From: Microbacterium halophytorum
Lineage (GTDB): Bacteria > Actinomycetota > Actinomycetes > Actinomycetales > Microbacteriaceae
Assembly (NCBI RefSeq): GCF_002970975.1
Contig: NZ_KZ672983.1
Coordinates: forward strand, 1-64,000
Length of the DNA: 64,000 bases
Reading direction: 5' to 3'
Of this stretch, positions 50,878 through 59,035 are shown one piece after another (within the stretch, counting starts at the first letter, position 1; each line of letters begins with the position of its first letter). A program made the translations under genes and the position numbers. The notes beneath the pieces were generated by a model. It worked only from the letters and a program-made list of their open reading frames with translations. It was not told the DNA's origin and ran no database searches.

Positions 50878-53676
50878 TCAGCCGCAAGCCGTCGCCTCGT
50901 AGGCCGCCGTCGCCCGCGCGCCCGCCGTCGACACCGTCGCCTCGCCCGGCGCCGGCTCCGACGCGCGGGTGTGGAACGTCGTCGACTCGGAGGCGCCCGG
51001 GGCGACGCCCGACAGGGTCCGCGCGCCGTACTCCGTCTCCACGCGCAGGTCGGCCTCGGCGCCGCCCGTGTTCGTCGCCGTGACCACGAGGTGGGCCTTC
51101 GCGCCGACGCAGCGCAGCTGCGCGGCCGCCTCGACCGTCGATGGCTCGGCGCCGCCCGAGCCGATGCCGAGCGACGGGATCTTCAGGTACGAGCCAGGCG
51201 TCTCGAAGGTGAGGCGCACCGCGGATGCCTCCACCGCGTCGAACGCGATCGTCGTGAGCGCCCCGTTGGCGGCGGGCGCGACGCCCTGTGCCGTCGTCGG
51301 ATGCCACTGTCCCGCGGCATCGCGGTACTCGATGCCGACCGACTCGATCGTGCCCTCGACGTTGGTGAATGCGACGCGGTCGAGGGTGTGCGCTTCCTGC
51401 GGCTCGACGGTCAGCACGGCCCGGTCATGCAGGTCCTCCCCGTCCCACGTCGACCAGGCCGTGGCTCCGTCGCGATCGCACGCGAACTCGGCCGGCATCA
51501 CCTCCCAGTCCGTCTGATGGAACGACGCCGTGAGCACGGTGCCATCGGCGCTGCACACATCGGCGCCGCTCGCCGCGCCCCAGATCTGCACCTCGGAGAT
51601 CGACTGCCACGTCACCGTCTCGGTCGTGAGCCCCAGGCGCACGCCCGTCGTCGCGGGCAGACCCGCCAGGTCGAGCTCCGCGACCGGCGGGCCCGCCGCC
51701 GGATCCTGCGCGAGGTCGACGCCGATCTCGGTGTCGACCCACTGCCCGGTCAGGTCGCGGTACTCGGCATCGATGCGCGCCGGCCACGTCGCATCCGGGC
51801 CGTCCTGGTACGTGTTCACGACGACGCTGTCGACGTCCTGCGGCAGGGTCCACGAGAACTCGAGCGTGCTCGACAGCGGATGCGCGCCACCGGCGACCCA
51901 GTCGTCCCACCCCTTGCCGGTCACGTCCCCGTCGGTGAGCGTCGGGGCGAGCTCCTGCCTGCTCGATGCCGTGACGTCTGATGACGGCGCCAGGTTCTCG
52001 ATGCCGTCGATGTGGGCCTCGATCGTGCGCGTGAACGTGCGGCCCTCGCCGAAGGTGTCGTCGCTCGCGAGCGTTCCCGTGATGGTGTGCTCTCCGAGGG
52101 TGTCGAAGCGCGTCGCGCTCCACGTCACCTCGACCTCGCCCGCGGCCCCGTCGACGTCGACCGGAACGGTCGCCGGCAGTTGGGCACCGAAGTCCTCGCC
52201 GGGGGCGACCTGCGCGGGCAGCCGGTCGTCGACCACGCTCCACACGCCGTCGCCCGCGCCCTTGTCGTCCCAGTACGACGCGTCCCATCCGGTGCCCCAG
52301 CGCTCCGGGTCCTCGACGGCCGGGTTGCGCATCTGCGCGACGCCGTTCTCGCCGATCGTGATCGGCAGCCACACGTAGGTCGAATCGGCCTCGCCGCGGT
52401 TCCAGCGGTCGCCCATGTACACGTGGCGGCCGCCGCCCAGGTCGAACACATCGGTCGACTGCGAGCCGAAGGTCGTGCCCCGGCTGTCGCCGACGGACAG
52501 CAGGCCATCGCCGCCTTCGGGGATCGCGTCGTACGCGACGTTCTCGTGCTCGTCATCCGCCTCGACACCGCGGATCCACGGGCCCATCAGGCTGTCCGAG
52601 GTGTGATAGGTCTGCGGGTTCGGCGCCCATCCGGTCGCTCCGGATGCCGCCACGTAGTAGCGATCGCCGTGCGTGAAGACGGCGGGAGCCTCGAGCATGC
52701 CGCACTCCTTCACGATCTGGAAGTCCTCGCCGCGCACGGGCGCCTCGGCCGTGCCGTCCGCGAACAGGTACGGGTACTCGCCGTTGGCGGAGAACTGGTG
52801 CGCGTTCGCCATGTCCGTATCGGTCGTGTGCGTGACGTTCGTGTAATCGTCGTTCAGCCGCGCGATGTACAGCGAGCGGTTCTCCTCCGACGAGTACACG
52901 ATGTACGCCGACCCGTCGGGCTCCTGATGCACCGTCATGTCGCGGGCCTGGCCCGGCACCGCCGCCTGCGTGCACGCCTTGTAGTCCGTGCGGTTCGGCA
53001 TCCGGTACACGCCCGTCAGCTCGAACGGGCCGGTCGGGCTGTCGGAGACCGCGACGCCGGCCATGGAGCGCGCGTACGTGCTGCCACCGGGCGTCGTGCG
53101 TCCGTCGGAGTGCCACCACAGCACCCACTTGTCGGTCTGCTGGTTGTAGAGCACCTTCGGGCGCTCGAAGATCGTCGTGTAGTCGGCGAGCTCGTTGCTG
53201 TTGAGGTGGTAGTTCAGCTCCGCGATGCGCTCGGTGCGCGGTTGGCCGGCGTCATCGACGGTGTCGTAGAGCGCGTCGAAGTAGTCCCCCGCGAGCTCGT
53301 CGGCGTTCTGCACGGAGCGCAGCACGAGGCCCTCGTCCGTCCAGTTCATCGCGTCCGTCGAGCGATACGCGTGCACGCCGGGGCTGTTGAAATAGCCGTT
53401 CGAGCGGTCCTCGCCGTACCAGTAGTAGACGGTCTCGCCGTCCTCCTCCGTCTCGACGATCTGGCCGCCGTGGGCCTGGATGTGGTTGCCGTTGTCGTCG
53501 AGCCAGAGCGGCTCGAAGTAGTCCTCGTGCCGGTCGCCGGGGTCGGCGACCGCGGGGAACGACTCGTACGTCGTCGGGTCGCCGGATGGCACTTCCGCAC
53601 TCGCCGGCACGACCGCCGACGCCACCAGAGCGGCCGCGAGGATTCCCCCGGCCGCAGCACTCATCGCTGTTCTCAC
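50878..53676 (-). CDS. Secreted GH43-family beta-galactanase-like enzyme with carbohydrate-binding modules
   Basis: A 932-residue exported enzyme. Signal peptide about 1-27 (AMSAAAGGILAAALVASAVV, cleaved near PASA). Residues 50-430 form a GH43 propeller resembling subfamily 24 exo-beta-1,3-galactanases: IQAHGGQIVE with YYWYGED near 70, IFERPKVLYN near 170, and GMLEAPAVFTHGDRYYVAAS near 310, where the Glu is the probable general acid. Then an Ig-like domain, two F5/8C-like discoidin modules, and a C-terminal domain (about 855-932) with two Cys shared with the protein at the window end. GTG start after AAGGAG. Operator TGTTTGCGCAAACA precedes it, linking it to the GH42/ABC operon. Confidence 0.85.
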   Translation of the reverse strand: MRTAMSAAAGGILAAALVASAVVPASAEVPSGDPTTYESFPAVADPGDRHEDYFEPLWLDDNGNHIQAHGGQIVETEEDGETVYYWYGEDRSNGYFNSPGVHAYRSTDAMNWTDEGLVLRSVQNADELAGDYFDALYDTVDDAGQPRTERIAELNYHLNSNELADYTTIFERPKVLYNQQTDKWVLWWHSDGRTTPGGSTYARSMAGVAVSDSPTGPFELTGVYRMPNRTDYKACTQAAVPGQARDMTVHQEPDGSAYIVYSSEENRSLYIARLNDDYTNVTHTTDTDMANAHQFSANGEYPYLFADGTAEAPVRGEDFQIVKECGMLEAPAVFTHGDRYYVAASGATGWAPNPQTYHTSDSLMGPWIRGVEADDEHENVAYDAIPEGGDGLLSVGDSRGTTFGSQSTDVFDLGGGRHVYMGDRWNRGEADSTYVWLPITIGENGVAQMRNPAVEDPERWGTGWDASYWDDKGAGDGVWSVVDDRLPAQVAPGEDFGAQLPATVPVDVDGAAGEVEVTWSATRFDTLGEHTITGTLASDDTFGEGRTFTRTIEAHIDGIENLAPSSDVTASSRQELAPTLTDGDVTGKGWDDWVAGGAHPLSSTLEFSWTLPQDVDSVVVNTYQDGPDATWPARIDAEYRDLTGQWVDTEIGVDLAQDPAAGPPVAELDLAGLPATTGVRLGLTTETVTWQSISEVQIWGAASGADVCSADGTVLTASFHQTDWEVMPAEFACDRDGATAWSTWDGEDLHDRAVLTVEPQEAHTLDRVAFTNVEGTIESVGIEYRDAAGQWHPTTAQGVAPAANGALTTIAFDAVEASAVRLTFETPGSYLKIPSLGIGSGGAEPSTVEAAAQLRCVGAKAHLVVTATNTGGAEADLRVETEYGARTLSGVAPGASESTTFHTRASEPAPGEATVSTAGARATAAYEATACG

Positions 53677-53716
53677 CGTCACTCCTTCGTGGGGCGGCTC
53701 TTCGTCGAGCCGCCCG

Positions 53717-53730
53717 TGTTTGCGCAAACA
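53717..53730. promoter_or_regulatory. LacI-family operator before galactanase gene
   Basis: TGTTTGCGCAAACA, a perfect 14-bp palindrome 41 nt upstream of the GH43 start. It differs by one base from the site at 55670. Confidence 0.85.
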
Positions 53731-53781
53731 TCAGTCAATCGGACCGAGTCCGGATTGGCAAGGGTCGGGCGGACGGCGGAC

Positions 53782-53858
53782 ACAACGCAGTCGATCCGAC
53801 GCCGCGGAGCCAGAAACTCCCCGCACACGCGGCGGACCACGCGAATCGACTGCGTTGT
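53782..53858. repeat. Inverted-repeat element with ACAACGCAGTCGAT ends, copy 2
   Basis: Perfect 14-bp ends ACAACGCAGTCGAT and ATCGACTGCGTTGT enclose 49 bp. Same ends, with substitutions, as the element at 37152. Confidence 0.8.
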
Positions 53859-53927
53859 GATCGCCCCGTCCTCCCCTCCCGCAGCACTCATAGGCTGGAG
53901 CCGACCACCCCGCGAGAAGGAGACCCC

Positions 53928-54341
53928 ATGCCCCGCACGCCCCTGCCCGCCGAGTACCTCGATGCGCTGCGCCAGCCGAACAAGTGCGTCGTCGCGACGA
54001 TCCGCCCGAACGGCGAGCTGAGCACCGCCGCCACCTGGTACGAGCTCGTCGACGACCAGCACATCCTGCTCAACCTCGACGCCACGCGCGCCCGGATGAA
54101 GCACATGCGCGCGGACCCGCACGTCGCGCTGACGATCTTCGCCACCGACGACTGGTACTCGCACGTGTCCGTCTCCGGCGAGGTCGTCGAGTTCCGCGAG
54201 GACGAGGGGATGGTCGACATCGACCGCATCGCCGAGCACTACACGGGCCGCCCGTACGCCGACCGCGAGCGCGACAGCCAGAGCGTCCTCATCCGGATCA
54301 CGAGCTGGCACGCCTGGAACATGCCGAAGGTCGCCGGCTAG
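53928..54341 (+). CDS. PPOX-class split-barrel oxidoreductase, probably F420-dependent
   Basis: A 137-residue split beta-barrel protein of the actinobacterial PPOX/F420 group: CVVATIRPNGELSTAATWYE and DATRARMKHMRADPHVALTI, then ISGEV-like VSGEVVEF. Such enzymes reduce diverse electrophiles with F420H2 or flavin. RBS GAAGGAG. It lies between the galactanase and the LacI gene but faces away from both; a role in the galactan pathway is unlikely. Confidence 0.85.
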   Translation: MPRTPLPAEYLDALRQPNKCVVATIRPNGELSTAATWYELVDDQHILLNLDATRARMKHMRADPHVALTIFATDDWYSHVSVSGEVVEFREDEGMVDIDRIAEHYTGRPYADRERDSQSVLIRITSWHAWNMPKVAG

Positions 54342-54349
54342 GCGCCGCC

Positions 54350-54570
54350 CGAAGTCGCACTCGTCGCCCCCGCAGCCGTGCCGAGTGGGCAACAACGGCA
54401 ACCTCGAACGGCGGCTGACGCCCACAGTCGCACCTGTCGCCCCCTCAACCGCCCCGACCGGGCAACCGCCCCGGATGGGCAACAACTGCGACCCCGATCG
54501 GGGGCCAGCGGCCGAGGTCGCAACCGTTGCCCCCCACATCCGACCCGGATGGGCAGCAGTTGCGACCGCG
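54350..54570. repeat. Three tandem hairpin repeats with GGGCAACAACTGCGACC arms
   Basis: Right arms GTGGGCAACAACGGCAACC (54386), ATGGGCAACAACTGCGACC (54476) and ATGGGCAGCAGTTGCGACC (54549) each pair with an upstream inverted arm (GTCGCACTCGTCGCCCC, GTCGCACCTGTCGCCCC, GTCGCAACCGTTGCCCC). They form three successive stem-loops between convergent genes. Confidence 0.75.
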
Positions 54571-54606
54571 ACACGTGCGGGCCCGCCGGCTACCGCGGGC
54601 CGGCGG

Positions 54607-55617
54607 CTACCGCGGTGCGGCCGTGCTGTCGCGCACGCGCAGCTCGGTGCGCACGACCGCCAGGGGGTCGGGGTGCTCGCCGCGGGCGAGGGCCAGCGCC
54701 GCGGCGACGCAGAGCCGGCCGACCTCGCCGAAATCGTGGTGCACGCTCGTGAGGGCGGGCGCGTATCCGCGGGCGTCCGCCGTGTCGTCGAAGCCGATCA
54801 CGCTCACGTCGCCCGGCACCGACCGGCCGGCCTCACCGAGCGCGCGGTACAGCCCGAGCGCCATCTGGTCGTTCGCGCAGAACACGGCCGTGACATCCGG
54901 CCGCGCGGCCAGCTCGCGCCCGAGCTCGTAGCCCGACCAGACGCTCCAGTCGCCGTGGATGACCGGCGGCGCCTCCACGCCGGCGTCGGCCAGCCCGGCC
55001 CGCCACCCCGCGATGCGCCGGGCGCCCGGCCGCGACTCGGCAGGCCCCGCCAGGTGCCACACCACTTCGTGCCCGAGCCCGAGCAGGTGCTCCGTCGCGG
55101 TGCGCGCGCCGCCCTCCTGATCGGTGTCGATGACGACCTGGCCCTCGACATCCGGGTCCATGTAGACCACGGGAACCCCGGGCGGGAGCATCGCCTCCGC
55201 GTGCGCCAGGTGCGGCGACTCGAGGTTCAGGATGAGGGCGTCGACCGCGAGCTCCTGCACGCGCGAGAACACCCTGTCGACCTCCGCGAGCTTCGTGGCG
55301 TGCACCGGGATCAGGGTCGTCGCGTACCCCTCCTCGGCGGCGTTCAGCGAGATCGCCTCGATCGTGCGCACATCACCGATCGTCGACAGCGTCTGCGAGA
55401 GCACCCCGATCGTGCGGAACGACCCCAGCTTGAGCGCCCGCGCGGCGCTGTTCGGGCGGTAGCCGAGTTCGTCCATCGAGCGGATGACGCGGGCGCGGGT
55501 CGCCTCGACCACATCGCCCGTTCCGTTGGCGACGCGCGACACCGTCTGCGCCGACACCCCGGCGTGCGCGGCGACATCGGCCATCGAAACGCGGCGGCTG
55601 CGCGGCGAAGGGGGCAT
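54607..55617 (-). CDS. LacI-family regulator of galactan utilisation
   Basis: A 336-residue LacI/GalR repressor: N-terminal HTH MADVAAHAGVSAQTVSRVAN with hinge RPNSAARALKLGSFRTIGVL, then a periplasmic-binding-like sugar domain. It is divergent from the ABC operon, and two near-identical operators (55670, 53717) indicate that it controls the importer, GH42 and secreted GH43 genes in response to galacto-oligosaccharide or galactose. Confidence 0.93.
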   Translation of the reverse strand: MPPSPRSRRVSMADVAAHAGVSAQTVSRVANGTGDVVEATRARVIRSMDELGYRPNSAARALKLGSFRTIGVLSQTLSTIGDVRTIEAISLNAAEEGYATTLIPVHATKLAEVDRVFSRVQELAVDALILNLESPHLAHAEAMLPPGVPVVYMDPDVEGQVVIDTDQEGGARTATEHLLGLGHEVVWHLAGPAESRPGARRIAGWRAGLADAGVEAPPVIHGDWSVWSGYELGRELAARPDVTAVFCANDQMALGLYRALGEAGRSVPGDVSVIGFDDTADARGYAPALTSVHHDFGEVGRLCVAAALALARGEHPDPLAVVRTELRVRDSTAAPR

Positions 55618-55669
55618 CTGGGCTCGCTGTCGTTGTGGATTCTCCTGCTCCGTTGTACTCTAGCGTGCG

Positions 55670-55685
55670 ATGTTTGCGTAAACAT
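55670..55685. promoter_or_regulatory. LacI-family operator before sugar ABC operon
   Basis: ATGTTTGCGTAAACAT, a palindrome broken only at the centre (CG/GT), 25 nt before the first permease start and 52 nt from the LacI start. Matches the galactanase operator at 53717. Confidence 0.88.
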
Positions 55686-55710
55686 CCAAGCAGCGAAGCG
55701 AAGGACACGG

Positions 55711-56616
55711 ATGACATCGACGTCACTGGCCGCCCCGGCACGACGGGCCAGGCCCCGCGGGAGGTGGACCGGGTGGGCGTTCCTCGGCCCGTTCGCCATC
55801 GTGTTCGCGCTCGTCTTCATCGCACCGATCATCTACGCGATCTGGCTCAGCTTCTTCCACACGCAGCTCGTCGGCGGCACGAGCTTCGTCGGGCTCGACA
55901 ACTACGCCGATGCCTTCACCGACCCGCTGCTCTGGCAGGGCATCGGCCGGGTCGCGCTGTTCCTCGCGATCCAGGTGCCGATCATGCTGTTCCTGTCGCT
56001 GCTGGTCGCGCTCTCGATCGACAGCGCCCGCCTGTACGGCCGCAACTTCTTCCGCCTGTCGATCTTCCTGCCCTACGCCGTCCCGGCCGTCGTCGCCTCG
56101 TTCATGTGGGGCTTCATGTACGGCGACCGCTTCGGCCTCGTCAGCAACCTCGAGACCTTCTTCGGCATCGACCTGCCGAACCTGCTCTCGCCCGAGCTGA
56201 TCCTCGCGTCGATCGGCAACATCGTCACGTGGGAGTTCATGGGCTACAACATGCTCATCTTCTACTCGGCGCTGCGCGTCATTCCGTCGTCGCTGTATGA
56301 GGCGGCCGCGATCGACGGCGCGAACCAGTTCCAGGTGATCCGGGCGATCAAGCTCCCCGCCATCCGGGGCGCGCTCGTCATCGCGACGATCTTCTCGATC
56401 ATCGGCAGCTTCCAGCTGTTCAACGAGCCGAGCATCCTGCAATCGCTCGCGCCGAACTCGATCACGACGTCGTTCACGCCCAACCTCTACGCCTATTCGC
56501 TCGCCTTCCAGGGCCAGCAGCTCAACTACTCGGCGACCGTCGCGATCATCATGGGCGTCATCACGATGATCATCGCCTACGTCGTGCAGCTGCGCGGGAT
56601 GCGGAAGGACGCCTGA
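55711..56616 (+). CDS. Sugar ABC transporter permease (MalF-type)
   Basis: A 301-residue CUT1-family permease with six predicted helices; the EAA loop is PSSLYEAAAIDGANQFQVIR near 200. N-terminal TM near residues 22-45. It starts the operon permease, permease, binding protein, GH42. No ATPase is encoded, so it must share an MsiK-type multi-importer ATPase, as is usual in actinobacteria. Confidence 0.92.
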   Translation: MTSTSLAAPARRARPRGRWTGWAFLGPFAIVFALVFIAPIIYAIWLSFFHTQLVGGTSFVGLDNYADAFTDPLLWQGIGRVALFLAIQVPIMLFLSLLVALSIDSARLYGRNFFRLSIFLPYAVPAVVASFMWGFMYGDRFGLVSNLETFFGIDLPNLLSPELILASIGNIVTWEFMGYNMLIFYSALRVIPSSLYEAAAIDGANQFQVIRAIKLPAIRGALVIATIFSIIGSFQLFNEPSILQSLAPNSITTSFTPNLYAYSLAFQGQQLNYSATVAIIMGVITMIIAYVVQLRGMRKDA

Positions 56617-56617
56617 C

Positions 56618-57538
56618 ATGACCACGACCTCCCTCATCACGCTGCGCACGGGTGCGACCCGCACGCAGCGCCGCGGCCGCCTCGGCACGATCGATCGGCC
56701 CCGCCGCAGCCTCACGCTCACGATCCTCACGGGCGTCGTGCTGGTGTACTCGCTCGTGCCCCTCGTCTGGCTGTTCATCAACTCGACGAAGACCCAGTCC
56801 GACCTGTTCTCGACCTTCGGGCTCTGGTTCGGCGGCGAGTTCGCCCTGTTCGAGAACATCGCGAGCACCCTCACCTACGACGACGGCATCTTCCTGCGGT
56901 GGTTCGGCAACACGCTCCTGTACGTCATCGTCGGCGCGGGCGGCGCGACGCTGCTCGCCGTGCTCGGCGGCTACGCCCTGGCGAAGTTCGAGTTCCCCGG
57001 CAAGAAGATCGTGTTCGCCGTCGTCATCGGCGCCGTCGCCGTGCCGCCGACCGCCCTCGCTGTGCCGACGTTCCTCATGTTCAGCCAGATGGGCATCACC
57101 AACACGCCGTGGTCGGTGCTCATCCCGTCGCTCATCTCGCCGTTCGGGCTCTACCTGATGTGGACCTTCGCGCGCGAGGCGATTCCGGATGAGCTGATGG
57201 AGGCCGCCCGGATCGACGGCGCCAGCGAGTTCCGCACCTTCTGGCAGGTCTGCATGCCGCTGCTCGCGCCCGGCACCATCACGGTCCTGCTGTTCACGAT
57301 GGTGGCGACCTGGAACAACTACTTCCTGCCGCTGATCATGCTGCGCGATGCCGACTGGTATCCGCTCATCCTCGGCCTCAACCAGTGGAACGCGCAGGCC
57401 GCGACGGCGGGAGGCGAGGCGATCTTCAACCTCGTGCTCACCGGCTCGCTCCTCACGATCGCACCCCTGATCGTCGCGTTCCTGTTCATGCAGCGCTTCT
57501 GGCAGTCGGGGCTGGCTGCCGGATCCGTGAAGGAATGA
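56618..57538 (+). CDS. Sugar ABC transporter permease (MalG-type)
   Basis: A 306-residue CUT1 permease partner: FINSTKTQSDLF near 55, and the EAA loop IPDELMEAARIDGASEFRTF near 190. It follows the first permease by 1 nt, so the two are co-translated. Confidence 0.93.
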   Translation: MTTTSLITLRTGATRTQRRGRLGTIDRPRRSLTLTILTGVVLVYSLVPLVWLFINSTKTQSDLFSTFGLWFGGEFALFENIASTLTYDDGIFLRWFGNTLLYVIVGAGGATLLAVLGGYALAKFEFPGKKIVFAVVIGAVAVPPTALAVPTFLMFSQMGITNTPWSVLIPSLISPFGLYLMWTFAREAIPDELMEAARIDGASEFRTFWQVCMPLLAPGTITVLLFTMVATWNNYFLPLIMLRDADWYPLILGLNQWNAQAATAGGEAIFNLVLTGSLLTIAPLIVAFLFMQRFWQSGLAAGSVKE

Positions 57539-57581
57539 CGACCCGCCCCATCCATCCGCACCACCACACAACGGAGTGAAC

Positions 57582-58913
57582 ATGACCATCTTCAGCAGCA
57601 GAACCGCCCGCCGCGTTCTCGCGGGCACCGCATTCGCGGGCGTCGCGGCGCTCGCGCTCGCCGGATGCTCCGGCGGGGGCGAGCCGACGGGCGAGAACCC
57701 GGATGACGCGGCCGCCGAGGGCGGCGAGCTGACCGTCTGGGCGTGGGACCCGACGGTCGAGACGATCGCCGCGGCGTACGAGGAGGCGAACCCCGACGTC
57801 ACGATCGAGGTCGTCAACGCCGGAACCGGCAACGACCAGTACACGGCGCTGCAGAACGCGATCACGGCCGGATCCGGCGTGCCCGACCTCGCGCAGGTCG
57901 AGTACTACGCGCTCCCCCAGTTCGCGATCGGCGAGTCGTTGGCCGACCTGACCGAGTTCGGCGCGGACGGCATCGGCGACGCCTTCGCGCCGGGCCCGTG
58001 GGGCGCCGTCACCTACGGCGGCAACGGAGTCTGGGGCCTGCCCCTCGACTCCGGCCCCATGGCGCTCTTCTACAACAAGGCCGTCTTCGACGAGCACGGC
58101 ATCGAGGTGCCGACGACCTGGGAGGCGTACCTCGAGGCGGCGCGCACGCTGCACGAGGCCGACCCCGACATGTACATCACGAACGACACCGGCGACGCCG
58201 GGTTCACGACGTCGATGATCTGGCAGGCCGGCGGTCAGCCGTTCCAGTCCGAGGGCACCGACGTCGCGATCGACCTCGAGGACGCCGGTTCGGCCGAGTT
58301 CGCCGAGTTCTGGCAGCAGCTCCTCGAGGAGGACCTCGTGGCACCGATCTCATCGTGGAGCGACGAGTGGTACCAGGGTCTCGGCGACGGCACGATCGCG
58401 ACGCTCACGATCGGCGCGTGGATGCCCGGCAACTTCTCCACCGGCGTCGCCGACGCCGCCGGCGACTGGCGGGTCGCGCCGATGCCGCAGTGGGAGGAGG
58501 GCGGCACGGCGACCGCCGAGAACGGCGGCAGCGCGATGAGCGTCATGGAGGCGAGCGAGAGCAAGGCGCTCGCCTACGACTTCCTCGAGTTCGCGGCGAA
58601 CGGTGACGGCGTGCAGATCCGGATCGACGGCGGCGGCTTCCCGTCGACCGTCGCCGAGCTCGAGTCGGAGGAGTTCCTCGCAAAGGAGTTCGAGTACTTC
58701 GGCGGCCAGAAGGCCAACGAGATCCTGTCGGAATCGTCGGCGAACGTCGTCGAAGGCTGGCAGTACCTGCCGTACCAGGTGTACGCGAACAGCGTCTTCA
58801 ACGACGCCGTCGGCTCCGCCTACAACGGCGACGGCACGATCGCCGAGGGCCTCACGGCGTGGCAGGACGCGCTCGTGACCTACGGCAACGACCAGGGCTT
58901 CACGGTCGAGTAA
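57582..58913 (+). CDS. Sugar-binding lipoprotein of ABC importer
   Basis: A 443-residue SBP_bac_1 (CUT1) lipoprotein; lipobox LAGC with Cys29. The mature N terminus GELTVWAWDPTVETIAAAYE and GNGVWGLPLDSGPMALFYNK near 150 are typical. The ATG is chosen 5 nt after ACGGAG; an in-frame GTG overlaps that site. The ligand should be a galacto-oligosaccharide, from the adjacent GH42 and regulon (inference). Confidence 0.92.
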   Translation: MTIFSSRTARRVLAGTAFAGVAALALAGCSGGGEPTGENPDDAAAEGGELTVWAWDPTVETIAAAYEEANPDVTIEVVNAGTGNDQYTALQNAITAGSGVPDLAQVEYYALPQFAIGESLADLTEFGADGIGDAFAPGPWGAVTYGGNGVWGLPLDSGPMALFYNKAVFDEHGIEVPTTWEAYLEAARTLHEADPDMYITNDTGDAGFTTSMIWQAGGQPFQSEGTDVAIDLEDAGSAEFAEFWQQLLEEDLVAPISSWSDEWYQGLGDGTIATLTIGAWMPGNFSTGVADAAGDWRVAPMPQWEEGGTATAENGGSAMSVMEASESKALAYDFLEFAANGDGVQIRIDGGGFPSTVAELESEEFLAKEFEYFGGQKANEILSESSANVVEGWQYLPYQVYANSVFNDAVGSAYNGDGTIAEGLTAWQDALVTYGNDQGFTVE

Positions 58914-58929
58914 CCCCCGCCCACCCCGC

Positions 58930-58991
58930 CGTTCCGGTGACGCAGGTCGCCCCGGCCCCGCGATCGTCCGTCGATCCGCGTCACCGGAACG
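58930..58991 (+). promoter_or_regulatory. Inverted repeat between binding protein and GH42 gene
   Basis: CGTTCCGGTGACGC pairs perfectly with GCGTCACCGGAACG (14 bp) across a 34-nt loop in the 122-nt intercistronic gap. It could stabilise the binding-protein message or partly stop transcription before GH42. Confidence 0.7.
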
Positions 58992-59035
58992 GGCGCCGGC
59001 GAACGTCCGGCCCGCACATCGACACGAAGGACCCC

